From Micromonospora zingiberis (GTDB lineage: Bacteria > Actinomycetota > Actinomycetes > Mycobacteriales > Micromonosporaceae): a DNA stretch of 64,000 nt. The notes below the pieces were generated by a model. It saw nothing but the letters and a program-made list of their open reading frames with translations, did not search any database and was not told the DNA's origin. Below are positions 52,358 to 60,733 of this stretch, piece after piece; the stretch's first letter is position 1, and each line of letters begins with the position of its first letter. The stretch spans positions 558,001 to 622,000 of the forward strand of contig NZ_SJJR01000001.1 in the NCBI RefSeq assembly GCF_004331455.1, in the 5' to 3' direction. Both the position numbers and the translations under genes were made by a program.

Positions 52358-54664
52358 ATGACCAGCGGACCGCAGCCAACCGACGACGTCGTGGAGCTGC
52401 GGGTGCACGGCGTCTCCGGTGCCGGGGCCGAGCAGATCCTGGACCGCCCGCACAGCTACCAGGTGGCCGGGGACGGCAGCGGCGGGTTCTACCGTCCGCG
52501 TCCCGGCTACCCGGACGCCGAGGGCCCGGCCGGGGTGACCCTGGAGGCGTACCGCTGGAGCGATCTGCCCTCCGGGACCACCGTCCGAACGTTGTCGCTG
52601 GTGTTCCTGCTGCCCTTCATGCTCTGCAACGTCGCGATCTGGATGCGACCGGCGGCCCGGGGCACCTCCGGCGCGGGGCTCAAGGCGGTGTGCCGGCTGC
52701 TCGCCCTCACTCTCACCATGCTGTACGTGCTCGCCGCGATGGGCGTCGCGCTGGACCTGGTCGCCGCCCGATGCATGTCGAACCCGACCTGCCTGACGGG
52801 CCGACCGTGGTTGTCCTGGCTCGGCGGTCGACCCACCGGCCTACGCCTGGCGGTGCTCGCCGTGGCACCGGCCGCCGCCCTGACGCTGGTCTGGCGGCTC
52901 GGCGTACGACCGGGGCGCAATTTCGACGCCTTCCACACGACCACCAACGGCTCCGGGCCGCACCAACTCAGCGCCGTGGGCCAGTGGGACAGCGCACCGG
53001 TGGTGGGCCGCCTGCGCTCGGTGCACGTCGCCGCCGGCTTCGTCACCCTGAGCACCGGCCTGCTCATCGCCCGGATCTACTCGGGCGCCTCGGCCGTGAG
53101 CGTCGTACTCGGTGTCGTCGCCGGCGCGATGCTCGGCGCCTGTGTCGCGCTGATCTGCGCACACTGCTGGATCGACGCCCCGGACAGCGGACCGGTGGAC
53201 CGCGTCTGCGCCGGTCTGCGTACGGCCGCCTGCGTGCTCACCGCACTGGTCCTCGTCGTGCTGGCGGTCGACCCGACGCCCTGGCGACCACACGTGGGCC
53301 TGCCCGGCTACAGCATGCTGGGCAGCCTGGTCATCCTCTCGCAGACGATCCTGCTCTTCGTGCTCGGCGTGATGGTCTTCGCCAGCCGCGGCCAACTGCG
53401 TCGCGGCGCGACCGCGGCGGGTGGACCCGCCGGGCCGGCCAGCGGGGTCGACACCGACGAGATGCGGCGTGGTTTCGGCTGCGACGGGCTCGGGTCGGGA
53501 CCGTTGCAGGGGCTCGGGGCCCCGGTCATCGCCGCCGTCGCCACCGGTCTGGCGATCGCCCTCTCCGCGGACCTCGTTTTCCGGGTCGCGGACCTGCTCA
53601 ACCGCCGCGCCGCAGCCGACGGCGAGCGGGACATCTCCGCCCCGCTGGGCTTCAAATGGGCCATCTTCGTGTTCCTCGTGGCCGCCGCGACCGTGCTGAT
53701 CGGCGCGGTGGTGGTGACCCTGGCCAGCCGATCCGCGCGAATGCGTACCGCCCGCGCCACCGTGGCCCGGGACTTCCCCGACGCCCCGCCCGCCGCCCGC
53801 TACCGGTTGCGCCAGGTCGAACGGACCATCGCGCGAGCCCGGTTCACCGAACGCCTGGAGATCCTCGCGGTGGTCTACGCCTGCATGGTCGGCGCGGGCC
53901 TGCCCACCATCACGCTCGGCATGTTGCAGATCTCCCCCGGCGAGGTCGTGGAGCGGCTCACCGGGATACCGGAAGCCGCGACGAACTTCGGCATCCAGGT
54001 GGGCAGCTTCCTCATCGCGGTCGTGGTACTCGGCCTGCTCATCGGGGGGATCTTCGCCTACCGCACGGCCGAGTTCCGCCGGTACGTCGGTGTGCTGTGG
54101 GACCTGGGTACCTTCTGGCCCCGGGCGGCACACCCGTTCGCGCCGCCCTGCTACGCGGAGCGGGCGGTGCCCGAGCTGAGCCGACGGATCACCTACCTCA
54201 CCGAACAGGGTCACGGCGTACTGCTGACCGGACACAGCCACGGCGCGGTGCTGCTCGCCGCCACGGTGTTGCAGCTACCCCACCAGGTCTGCGGCCATCT
54301 GGCCCTGCTCACGTACGGGTCACCGCTGCGCCGGCTGTACGGGCGGTTGTTTCCCGCGTACGTCGACGAGGAGGTGCTACGCGAGGTGGGCGAGCGGGTG
54401 AACTGGCGGTGGGTGAACCTGTGGCGGGACACCGATCCGATCGGCGGCTGGGTCTTCTCACCCCACCGGCCGGGCCGGGAACCGGTGACGCCCGGGCCGC
54501 CGGGCACGGTCGATCGACGACTACGCGACCCGGCGGACGTGGTTCCCCCACCGGGGGACAGCGTGCCGCCGCAGATCACCGGGCACTGGCCCGGCGAGGC
54601 CGATTCCCGATTCACCGCTGCGGTAACGGATCTGGCCGGCCGGCTGCGGACCCGGCACCGCTGA
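52358..54664 (+). CDS. Multi-pass membrane protein with C-terminal alpha/beta-hydrolase-like lipase motif
   Basis: A 768-residue protein. The N-terminus ([19 protein letters not shown]) has the start of an alpha/beta hydrolase fold; about eight to ten membrane helices follow; the C-terminal region contains the nucleophile elbow GHSHG ([19 protein letters not shown]) and later [13 protein letters not shown]. The split hydrolase halves around a membrane block are striking. It is probably a membrane-bound esterase or lipase; substrate unknown. ATG 52358 follows GGGGGACGA. Confidence 0.78.
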   Translation: MTSGPQPTDDVVELRVHGVSGAGAEQILDRPHSYQVAGDGSGGFYRPRPGYPDAEGPAGVTLEAYRWSDLPSGTTVRTLSLVFLLPFMLCNVAIWMRPAARGTSGAGLKAVCRLLALTLTMLYVLAAMGVALDLVAARCMSNPTCLTGRPWLSWLGGRPTGLRLAVLAVAPAAALTLVWRLGVRPGRNFDAFHTTTNGSGPHQLSAVGQWDSAPVVGRLRSVHVAAGFVTLSTGLLIARIYSGASAVSVVLGVVAGAMLGACVALICAHCWIDAPDSGPVDRVCAGLRTAACVLTALVLVVLAVDPTPWRPHVGLPGYSMLGSLVILSQTILLFVLGVMVFASRGQLRRGATAAGGPAGPASGVDTDEMRRGFGCDGLGSGPLQGLGAPVIAAVATGLAIALSADLVFRVADLLNRRAAADGERDISAPLGFKWAIFVFLVAAATVLIGAVVVTLASRSARMRTARATVARDFPDAPPAARYRLRQVERTIARARFTERLEILAVVYACMVGAGLPTITLGMLQISPGEVVERLTGIPEAATNFGIQVGSFLIAVVVLGLLIGGIFAYRTAEFRRYVGVLWDLGTFWPRAAHPFAPPCYAERAVPELSRRITYLTEQGHGVLLTGHSHGAVLLAATVLQLPHQVCGHLALLTYGSPLRRLYGRLFPAYVDEEVLREVGERVNWRWVNLWRDTDPIGGWVFSPHRPGREPVTPGPPGTVDRRLRDPADVVPPPGDSVPPQITGHWPGEADSRFTAAVTDLAGRLRTRHR

Positions 54665-54734
54665 GCCGGCACCGCTGAGCCGGCACCGCAACGGCCACCC
54701 GATCGGCGTCCGGGCAGCGGATATCCTTCGCCGG

Positions 54735-55226
54735 GTGAGCACCTCCCGTCGCCCCGAGCCGACGTTGATCGCGTCGAACCGCAAGGCCCGGCACGACTAC
54801 ACCATCCTCAAGACGTACGAGGCCGGGATCGTGCTGGCCGGCACCGAGGTCAAGTCGCTGCGAGCGGGCCGCGTGTCGCTGGTCGACGCCTTCGCCCAGG
54901 AACGTGACGGGGAGATCATGCTGTACGGCCTGCACATCGCCGAGTACGCCTACGGCACCTGGACCAACCATGCCCCCCGCCGGACCCGCAAGCTGCTGCT
55001 GCGCCGGGTGGAGATCGCCCGGATCCTGGCGCAGATCCGGGAGGGCGGCTTCACCCTCGTGCCACTGTCGATGTACTTCTCCGGTGGCTGGGCCAAGGTC
55101 GAACTCGCCGTGGCCAAGGGGCGCAGGTCGTACGACAAGCGGCAGGTGCTCGCCGCCCGCGACGCGGACCGCGAGATCGCCCGCGAGCTGGGCCGGCGTC
55201 TCAAGGGACGATCACGGCCCCGCTGA
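54735..55226 (+). CDS. smpB: SsrA-binding protein SmpB
   Basis: A 163-residue SmpB ([62 protein letters not shown]; basic C-terminal tail). It binds tmRNA and rescues stalled ribosomes. GTG 54735 is the start. The tmRNA gene itself is not found next to it within this window. The last 15 bases overlap the end of the convergent gene at 55212. Confidence 0.97.
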   Translation: MSTSRRPEPTLIASNRKARHDYTILKTYEAGIVLAGTEVKSLRAGRVSLVDAFAQERDGEIMLYGLHIAEYAYGTWTNHAPRRTRKLLLRRVEIARILAQIREGGFTLVPLSMYFSGGWAKVELAVAKGRRSYDKRQVLAARDADREIARELGRRLKGRSRPR

Positions 55227-56345
55227 CGCCGACGGCGAGGTCGATGGCGGTGGCGATGGCGGTGGCGGTGGCGGTGGCGTTGTCGGTGGCGGTGGCGGTG
55301 GCGTTGTCGATGGTGATGGCAACGGCACCAGACCGCCGCAGCGCGGGTCCGGCGCGCCGACCGGCCGGCGCGGCATGAGCCATTCCAACGCGGTGTCCTC
55401 CACCGGCCAGCCGGCCACCTCCACCCGGCTGCTCGGCACCCGACCCGCGTCCGGGCAGAGCACCTGCGCCCGGACGTCGTCATTGGGTAGGAAGCGGACC
55501 TCGCCGCCGCGGCTCAGCACGATGGTCATCCGGTCGGTGACCGTCACCGCCTCGCCCAGCACCACCTCCTGGGTCTCCGGCTGACCGACCTCGACGGCCA
55601 CCGCGGGCAGCAGCGGGACGCGCAGGAACACCGCGCCGGTCAGCAGTGGCATCAGCGCGCCGACGGCGTAGATGACCGTCCGGGTCACCGCCGGGGCCAT
55701 CCGCGCCGGCACCGGGCCGGTCAGCACCAGCGCGCCGGCCGGCGGGAGCGCCAGCAGCAGGGCGGTGGCCAGTTCCCCGTGCCCGACCGCCGCCCGGATG
55801 GCCGGGGCGAGCCAGGCGTAGCCAGCCGCCGCGACGACGACCGGCACGACCAGACCGGTGGCCACCAGCAGTCGCGGCCGGTCGGGGTAGCGACTGCGGG
55901 TGTGCAGGGCGACCAGCCACACCAGCAACATCAGCAGGGCCGGCAGGAACCGCAGTTGCCAGGTGAGGGCGGCGAGCGCGGCCGTCACCACCAACACCCA
56001 GCCCGGCGTACGCGCCGCCGCGTAGGCGAGCAGCGACCGCTCCGGGTCGAACCGGTCCGGTGCGCTGACCTGCAACAGTCGGCCGAGCACCACCGGCACC
56101 AGCACCACCAGCGGCACCGCCCAGACCAGGGCGATGAGCAGCGCGCTGAGCAACCCGAGCGGGCTGACGTACTGCACGAGCAGCAGCATCGTCGACATGT
56201 CCTGCCGGCTGAGCCGCCACAGCCGCAGCACCAGCAGCAGCAGCGGGAAGGCGGGCAGCAGGGTCAGCAGCCACTGCTGCGTCTGGCGCGCACCCGGGCG
56301 GCGACGGGCGACAGCCCCGGCCGTGGTTGGTTCGGGTGCCGCCAT
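55212..56345 (-). CDS. Polytopic membrane protein with proline-rich C-terminal tail
   Basis: A 377-residue protein with about eight hydrophobic helices (30-240), an extracytoplasmic beta-rich region with [19 protein letters not shown] and [24 protein letters not shown] sequence, and a C-terminal Pro/Thr/Ser repeat tail. ATG 56345 is chosen because GGGAGAGG precedes it. It follows, with an 82-base overlap, a GlnH-like gene; such pairs recall the glnX-glnH neighbourhood of pknG, but no kinase gene is here. The gene ends inside smpB on the other strand. Confidence 0.72.
   Translation of the reverse strand: MAAPEPTTAGAVARRRPGARQTQQWLLTLLPAFPLLLLVLRLWRLSRQDMSTMLLLVQYVSPLGLLSALLIALVWAVPLVVLVPVVLGRLLQVSAPDRFDPERSLLAYAAARTPGWVLVVTAALAALTWQLRFLPALLMLLVWLVALHTRSRYPDRPRLLVATGLVVPVVVAAAGYAWLAPAIRAAVGHGELATALLLALPPAGALVLTGPVPARMAPAVTRTVIYAVGALMPLLTGAVFLRVPLLPAVAVEVGQPETQEVVLGEAVTVTDRMTIVLSRGGEVRFLPNDDVRAQVLCPDAGRVPSSRVEVAGWPVEDTALEWLMPRRPVGAPDPRCGGLVPLPSPSTTPPPPPPTTPPPPPPPSPPPSTSPSASAGP
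55235..55320. repeat. Short tandem GGYGGT-type repeat coding the Pro-rich tail
   Basis: A run of GGCGGT/GGCGAT/GGCGTT hexamers (about 14 units) within the 3' end of the membrane protein gene; on the reverse strand it encodes runs of Pro, Thr and Ser. It is a low-complexity coding repeat, and its length may vary between strains. Confidence 0.7.
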
Positions 56346-57394
56346 GCGGACCTCTCCCATGGCCACTGTCGCACCTCCACCTTGTCCGCCGGTCCGGGCG
56401 GCGGTTGCCGGTCGACCGCGACCTGCTGCTCGTCGTTGTACTGTTGCGCGTGGCCGAAGTACCGGTCGAAGGCGGCCCGCCAGCGCTTGCCGTTGTGGCC
56501 GGTACGCGCCTCCTCCAACGAGAGATTGACCAGGTCACGCATGGCCGGGTTGGGCCCGGTGTTGACGCCCCACAGCTCGTCGCCGTCGGCGCCGATGTCG
56601 AAGTGACGCAACGGCTTGGGGTTGGTCAGCTTGCTGGCCGGCGGCGCCTCGCCGACCGGCGGCGGAGCCACGAAGCCGGCCAGGATCGCCGCATCGGTGG
56701 TGACCGCGTCGACCTCGCCGTCGTACAACTCCTGGATGCACTGGCGGATCCGGTTGCGGCCGTGGGCCTGGGCGCCGGCCGCGGCCAGGTTCTGCTCGGC
56801 CGTCGAGGTCGCCAGCGTGCAGACCTTCCGACCGGCGAGATCGGTGAAGGTGGTCGGCCGCAGGTCGCTGTCGGCTCGGGTGACCACCGACTGTTCGGTC
56901 TGTAGGTAGGGCGCGGAGAAGATCACGCCCTGCTGCCGACGCCTCTCGGTGATGCTGTAGGAGGCGATGACCAGGTCGACGGTGACGTAGCGGGACTCAC
57001 CGGGGACGAGAGCCTGCCGGCGGGCCCGGTCCTCGCTCTCGATGGGCAGGAACCGCACCCGTGGCGCGTCGAATCCGAGATCCTCGGCGATCATGTAGGC
57101 GATCTCGATGTCGAAGCCCGCGAACGCCCCGTTCTCCAGCAGCTGCGACACCCCTGGCTGGTCGTCCTTGACGCCGATGAGCAGTTCCTGCTTGCCGGTC
57201 AGCCCGGCCCGTTCCCGCAGTTGCTCACGGCTGGGCGGGCCGACCACGCTGACCACCCGCACCACCGTGACCGCAGCCACCACCAGCAGGATGAGCAGCG
57301 CGACGAGGCGCAGCCGCCGAATTCGGGCCGTCGGGCCAGGGGTGGCGGACCGCGGCGGGAGCGCGCCGCCGGCCGGTGCTTCTGACTCGCCCAT
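56264..57394 (-). CDS. Membrane-anchored GlnH-like solute-binding protein
   Basis: A 376-residue protein. An N-terminal helix (VALLILLVVAAVTVVRVV, no lipobox) anchors a family 3 solute-binding domain (LLIGVKDDQPGVSQLLENGAFAGFDIEIAYMI; VTVDLVIASYSITERRRQQGVIF), ending with a Pro/Arg-rich tail. No permease or ATPase gene is linked. The adjacent membrane protein gene overlaps by 82 bases, so the two may form a sensing pair (as GlnH-GlnX near pknG in mycobacteria) rather than a transporter. ATG 57394 follows GGGGGTGACG. Confidence 0.75.
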   Translation of the reverse strand: MGESEAPAGGALPPRSATPGPTARIRRLRLVALLILLVVAAVTVVRVVSVVGPPSREQLRERAGLTGKQELLIGVKDDQPGVSQLLENGAFAGFDIEIAYMIAEDLGFDAPRVRFLPIESEDRARRQALVPGESRYVTVDLVIASYSITERRRQQGVIFSAPYLQTEQSVVTRADSDLRPTTFTDLAGRKVCTLATSTAEQNLAAAGAQAHGRNRIRQCIQELYDGEVDAVTTDAAILAGFVAPPPVGEAPPASKLTNPKPLRHFDIGADGDELWGVNTGPNPAMRDLVNLSLEEARTGHNGKRWRAAFDRYFGHAQQYNDEQQVAVDRQPPPGPADKVEVRQWPWERSAWRHPNQPRPGLSPVAARVRARRSSGC

Positions 57395-57502
57395 CGTCAC
57401 CCCCGGATACGACCTGCCGTGAGGGTCTATTGTGGCCGACCGGCACCACCAGGTGACCCACAGTTACCTAAGCGAGATGCTGGCGGACCCGACGACCGGA
57501 GG

Positions 57503-57913
57503 TCAGCCGGCGAGGCGGTCCGCGTGCGCCGCACGCAGTCGGGCCAACTCGGGATCTCCCGGCGCGGCCCGCCGCTCCAACTCGGCCCACACCTCGGCGA
57601 GCGCCGCTCGCATCGCCCGCAACTCGGCGGCGTGCCGGCGACCGGCCTGCTCGCGCTGCGCTTCGAGGCGCCGGGCCCAGCCTGCGGTCACCTCGGCGAG
57701 CCGGTCGGCGTCGGCGCGAGCCTGAGCCGCACTGCGGGCGGCGTCGGCCGGCACGATGGCGGCGACCGGCCGGGCGTCGCCATCGCGGGTTACCACGGTG
57801 ACGGTGTCGGTCAGCTCCGCCATCGCGACGAGCTGACTCAGTCGGGTGCGCGCCTCGCGCAACGGCAGCGAGCGCGGCGGGGTGTTGCGCGGGGTGAGGG
57901 CGGGGACAGCCAT
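57503..57913 (-). CDS. Phd/YefM-like antitoxin-type protein without partner
   Basis: A 136-residue protein. Residues 10-62 (LPLREARTRLSQLVAMAELTDTVTVVTRDGDARPVAAIVP) match the Phd/YefM DNA-binding fold; the rest is a charged coiled coil (LEAQREQAGRRHAAELRAMRAALAEVWAELE). No toxin gene is next to it. The start ATG 57913 lacks a good ribosome site. It may be a solitary regulator. Confidence 0.72.
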   Translation of the reverse strand: MAVPALTPRNTPPRSLPLREARTRLSQLVAMAELTDTVTVVTRDGDARPVAAIVPADAARSAAQARADADRLAEVTAGWARRLEAQREQAGRRHAAELRAMRAALAEVWAELERRAAPGDPELARLRAAHADRLAG

Positions 57914-58079
57914 GAATACATCGTCGGTGCCGGGTACGACACTTTCCGCAACCGTCCACGAGGGAGCCTGCCGCCGAACCGTCCCGCCACCGGTGACGCG
58001 GACACTGGACATCCACAGTAAACAAACTTAATAATTGTCCATCCGTCGATCGACGGCTCTCGTTCCCCGGGAGGTCCGG

Positions 58080-59621
58080 ATGCGTCGCCCTGCCCGACAT
58101 CTGCTGCTGGCCGCCCTCGCGGCCCTGACCACCGCCGCCGTCGGCACGCTCGTGGCGGCCAGCCCGGCTCGGGCCGCCGGCCCGACCGCCAGCTTCGTCA
58201 AGACCGCCGACTGGGGCACCGGATGGGAGGGCAAGTACACCATCACCAACGGCGGGGCCGGCACCATCACCTCCTGGCAGGTCACCTTCACGCTGCCCAC
58301 CGGCACCACCCTCGGCAGCTACTGGGACGCCACCGTCAGCAGCGTCGGCCAGCGGCACACCTTCACCAACCGGTCGTGGAACGGCACCATCGCGTCCGGC
58401 GCCTCGGTCTCGTTCGGCTTCCTGGCCACCGGCCCGGGCACACCCACCGACTGCCTGCTCAACGGCGCACCCTGCGGCGGCACCCCGACCAGTCCACCCA
58501 CCACGCCACCACCGACCACCGCACCGCCGACCACACCGCCACCGACCACAGCACCACCGACCACACCGCCGCCGACCACACCGCCGTCGGGCGGGATTCC
58601 CCGCCACGCGCTGATCGGTTACCTGCACGCCAGCTTCGCCAACGGTTCCGGCTACCTGCGCATGGCCGACGTGCCCGCCGACTGGGACGTCATCAACCTG
58701 GCCTTCGGCGAACCGACCTCGGTCACCTCCGGCGACATCCGCTTCCAACTCTGCCCGGTCACCGAATGTCCGGGCGTGGAGAGCGAGACGGCGTTCATCG
58801 CCGCGATCCGCGCCAAACAACAGCAGGGCAAGAAGGTGCTGCTCTCCATCGGCGGCCAGAACGGGCAGGTCCAACTCACCACCACCGCCGCCCGGGACGC
58901 CTTCGTCCGCTCGGTGTCGGCGATCATCGACCGGTACGGCCTGAACGGACTCGACATCGACTTCGAGGGCCACTCCCTCTACCTGAATCCCGGCGACACC
59001 GACTTCCGTAACCCGACCACCCCGGTCATCGTCCACCTGATCGCCGCGATCCGGGCCCTCAAGCAACGCTATGGGCCGAACCTCGTACTCACCATGGCGC
59101 CGGAAACCTTCTTCGTCCAGCTGGGCTACCAGTTCTACGGCCCCGGACCCTGGGGCGGCCAGGATCCACGGGCCGGGTCGTACCTACCGGTGATCCACGC
59201 ACTGCGCGACGACCTGACCGTGCTGCACGTCCAGAACTACAACTCCGGACCGATCATGGGACTGGACAACCAGTACCACACGATGGGCGGCGCGGACTTC
59301 CACGTGGCCATGACCGACATGCTGCTCGCCGGGTTCCCGGTCGCCGGCAACCCGGACCGGCGGTTCCCCGCCCTACGTCAGGACCAGGTGGCCTTCGGCG
59401 CGCCCTCGTCGGTCAGCGCCGGCAACGGCTACCTCGCTCCCGCCGGCATCCAGTCGGCGGTCAGCTGCCTGGTCCAGGGACTGCGCTGCGGCAGCTACAC
59501 CCCGCGCAGCGGCACCAATCCCCACCTCCGGGGACTGATGACCTGGTCGATCAACTGGGACCGGTACTACCAGTGGGAGTTCAGCCGCAACCACGGTCCG
59601 TACCTGAAATCCCTGCCCTGA
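58080..59621 (+). CDS. Secreted GH18 chitinase with CBM2
   Basis: A 513-residue exported enzyme: signal peptide (cleavage ARA-AG, about residue 33), CBM2 module (ASFVKTADWGTGWEGKYTITN; ITSWQVTFTLPTGT), Thr/Pro linker of seven PPTTPP-like repeats, then GH18 barrel from about 175 with the catalytic NGLDIDFEG motif (DxxDxDxE with the acid Glu) and the GLMTWSINWDRYYQWEF end. It breaks down chitin. ATG 58080 follows GGGAGG. A hairpin terminator follows at 59629. Confidence 0.95.
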   Translation: MRRPARHLLLAALAALTTAAVGTLVAASPARAAGPTASFVKTADWGTGWEGKYTITNGGAGTITSWQVTFTLPTGTTLGSYWDATVSSVGQRHTFTNRSWNGTIASGASVSFGFLATGPGTPTDCLLNGAPCGGTPTSPPTTPPPTTAPPTTPPPTTAPPTTPPPTTPPSGGIPRHALIGYLHASFANGSGYLRMADVPADWDVINLAFGEPTSVTSGDIRFQLCPVTECPGVESETAFIAAIRAKQQQGKKVLLSIGGQNGQVQLTTTAARDAFVRSVSAIIDRYGLNGLDIDFEGHSLYLNPGDTDFRNPTTPVIVHLIAAIRALKQRYGPNLVLTMAPETFFVQLGYQFYGPGPWGGQDPRAGSYLPVIHALRDDLTVLHVQNYNSGPIMGLDNQYHTMGGADFHVAMTDMLLAGFPVAGNPDRRFPALRQDQVAFGAPSSVSAGNGYLAPAGIQSAVSCLVQGLRCGSYTPRSGTNPHLRGLMTWSINWDRYYQWEFSRNHGPYLKSLP

Positions 59622-59628
59622 GCACCGC

Positions 59629-59669
59629 CGGCCGTGGCCCTGACCGACGCTGCTCGGGCGCCACGGCCG
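59629..59669. terminator. Hairpin terminator between chitinase and MHYT genes
   Basis: A perfect 10-bp inverted repeat (CGGCCGTGGC at 59629-59638, GCCACGGCCG at 59660-59669) in the 54-base gap between converging genes. Confidence 0.75.
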
Positions 59670-59675
59670 CGCGGA

Positions 59676-60566
59676 TCAGCGCGGCGGATGGTCCCGCCGG
59701 GACGGGAACGGGGCACCCGGCCGGGCCAGGGTGGAGCGGGCGCGCAAACCCACCGGATCCGGCGAGTCGATGGCCGCCTGACCTGACACGGCCGACGCCG
59801 GGGCACGCCGGGCCTCCAGGTAGGCCGCCGCGGCCCGGTCCTCGTCGGTCGGCGCGGCGAGCAGCGCGTAGACCAGCCCCACCACGCCGAAGATCACAAG
59901 TAGCACGATCGGGATCAGCAGGGCACCCACCTCCGCGCCGGCCACCTCTCCCCGCTGCTCGTGCACGTGCACCGACAGGGCACTCATCCCGGTGAAGTGC
60001 ATGCCGTTGACCGCCACGCCCATCACCAGCGCCGAGGCGAAGATCGCCGCGCCCCGACGGACGGTCACCGCGAGCCACAGCGCGACGGTGGCGGCAACCA
60101 CCGCGATCAGCACGGAGAGGCCGACCCGCACCGCGTCGTAGCCCAACTGGCCGTTCAGCCGCATCGCCGCCATGCCGGTGTAGTGCATCGCCGCCACCCC
60201 GAGGCCGGTGAACAGGCCACCGGCGAGCACCCGTACCACCGACAGCCGACCGGTGCCGACGATGGCCAACCCGATGCCGACGGCCGCCACCGCGATCAGC
60301 GCACTGGCCACGGTGACCGGCACGTCGTACCTGATCCGCGAGCCGGCCACGGCGAAGCCGAGCATCGCCATGAAATGCATGGTCCAGATGGCGGTACCGC
60401 CGAGGGCCCAGGCCGCGAGCAGCCCCCACCAGACCCGCTGGCCGGCACTTGACGCGGCACGGATCCGGCCCGCGAAGATGAGTCCGAGAACGGAGCCCAG
60501 CACCGACAGCGCATAGCTGAGCGCAGGTGTGATCCATCCGTACTCGAAATGATTGATTTCCGCCAC
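59676..60566 (-). CDS. MHYT-domain membrane sensor
   Basis: A 296-residue protein with seven membrane helices and three MHYT-type motifs (WTMHFMAML, VAAMHYTGMAAMRL, NGMHFTGMSAL), whose Met/His residues are proposed to bind copper for sensing O2, CO or NO. The C-terminal 60 residues are a disordered tail; unlike many relatives there is no GGDEF, EAL or kinase domain. GTG 60566 has GGGAG five bases upstream. The output is unknown. Confidence 0.85.
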   Translation of the reverse strand: MAEINHFEYGWITPALSYALSVLGSVLGLIFAGRIRAASSAGQRVWWGLLAAWALGGTAIWTMHFMAMLGFAVAGSRIRYDVPVTVASALIAVAAVGIGLAIVGTGRLSVVRVLAGGLFTGLGVAAMHYTGMAAMRLNGQLGYDAVRVGLSVLIAVVAATVALWLAVTVRRGAAIFASALVMGVAVNGMHFTGMSALSVHVHEQRGEVAGAEVGALLIPIVLLVIFGVVGLVYALLAAPTDEDRAAAAYLEARRAPASAVSGQAAIDSPDPVGLRARSTLARPGAPFPSRRDHPPR

Positions 60567-60733
60567 GGCGGCTCCCCCCAGAGCATTACCGGCACGCTGT
60601 TGACGCGCCGGTAACATGATCAGGGAACCTCTCAGCAGGCACAATAGGATCATCGGCCCGTGCGGAAGGTCGACTTCTGGTGATTTTCGCGGCCGCGTCG
60701 GCGCCGATCGTGCAGCGGTCGGGTGAGTGCCCG

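Noticed and set aside
54652..54690. Tandem CGGCACCGCTGAGC units near the end of the hydrolase gene
   Set aside because: Only about two and a half short copies; it spans the stop codon and looks like local slippage with no further signal.
55235..55320. Possible CRISPR or intergenic satellite
   Set aside because: Units are 6 bases with no spacers and lie in frame within a coding region for a Pro-rich tail.
55227..57502. tmRNA (ssrA) gene expected near smpB
   Set aside because: I found no tmRNA-like acceptor or tag sequence; the region is filled by reverse-strand protein genes.
58485..58590. Repeated ACC-rich units as a possible mobile or CRISPR repeat
   Set aside because: They encode the Thr/Pro linker between CBM2 and GH18 in the chitinase.
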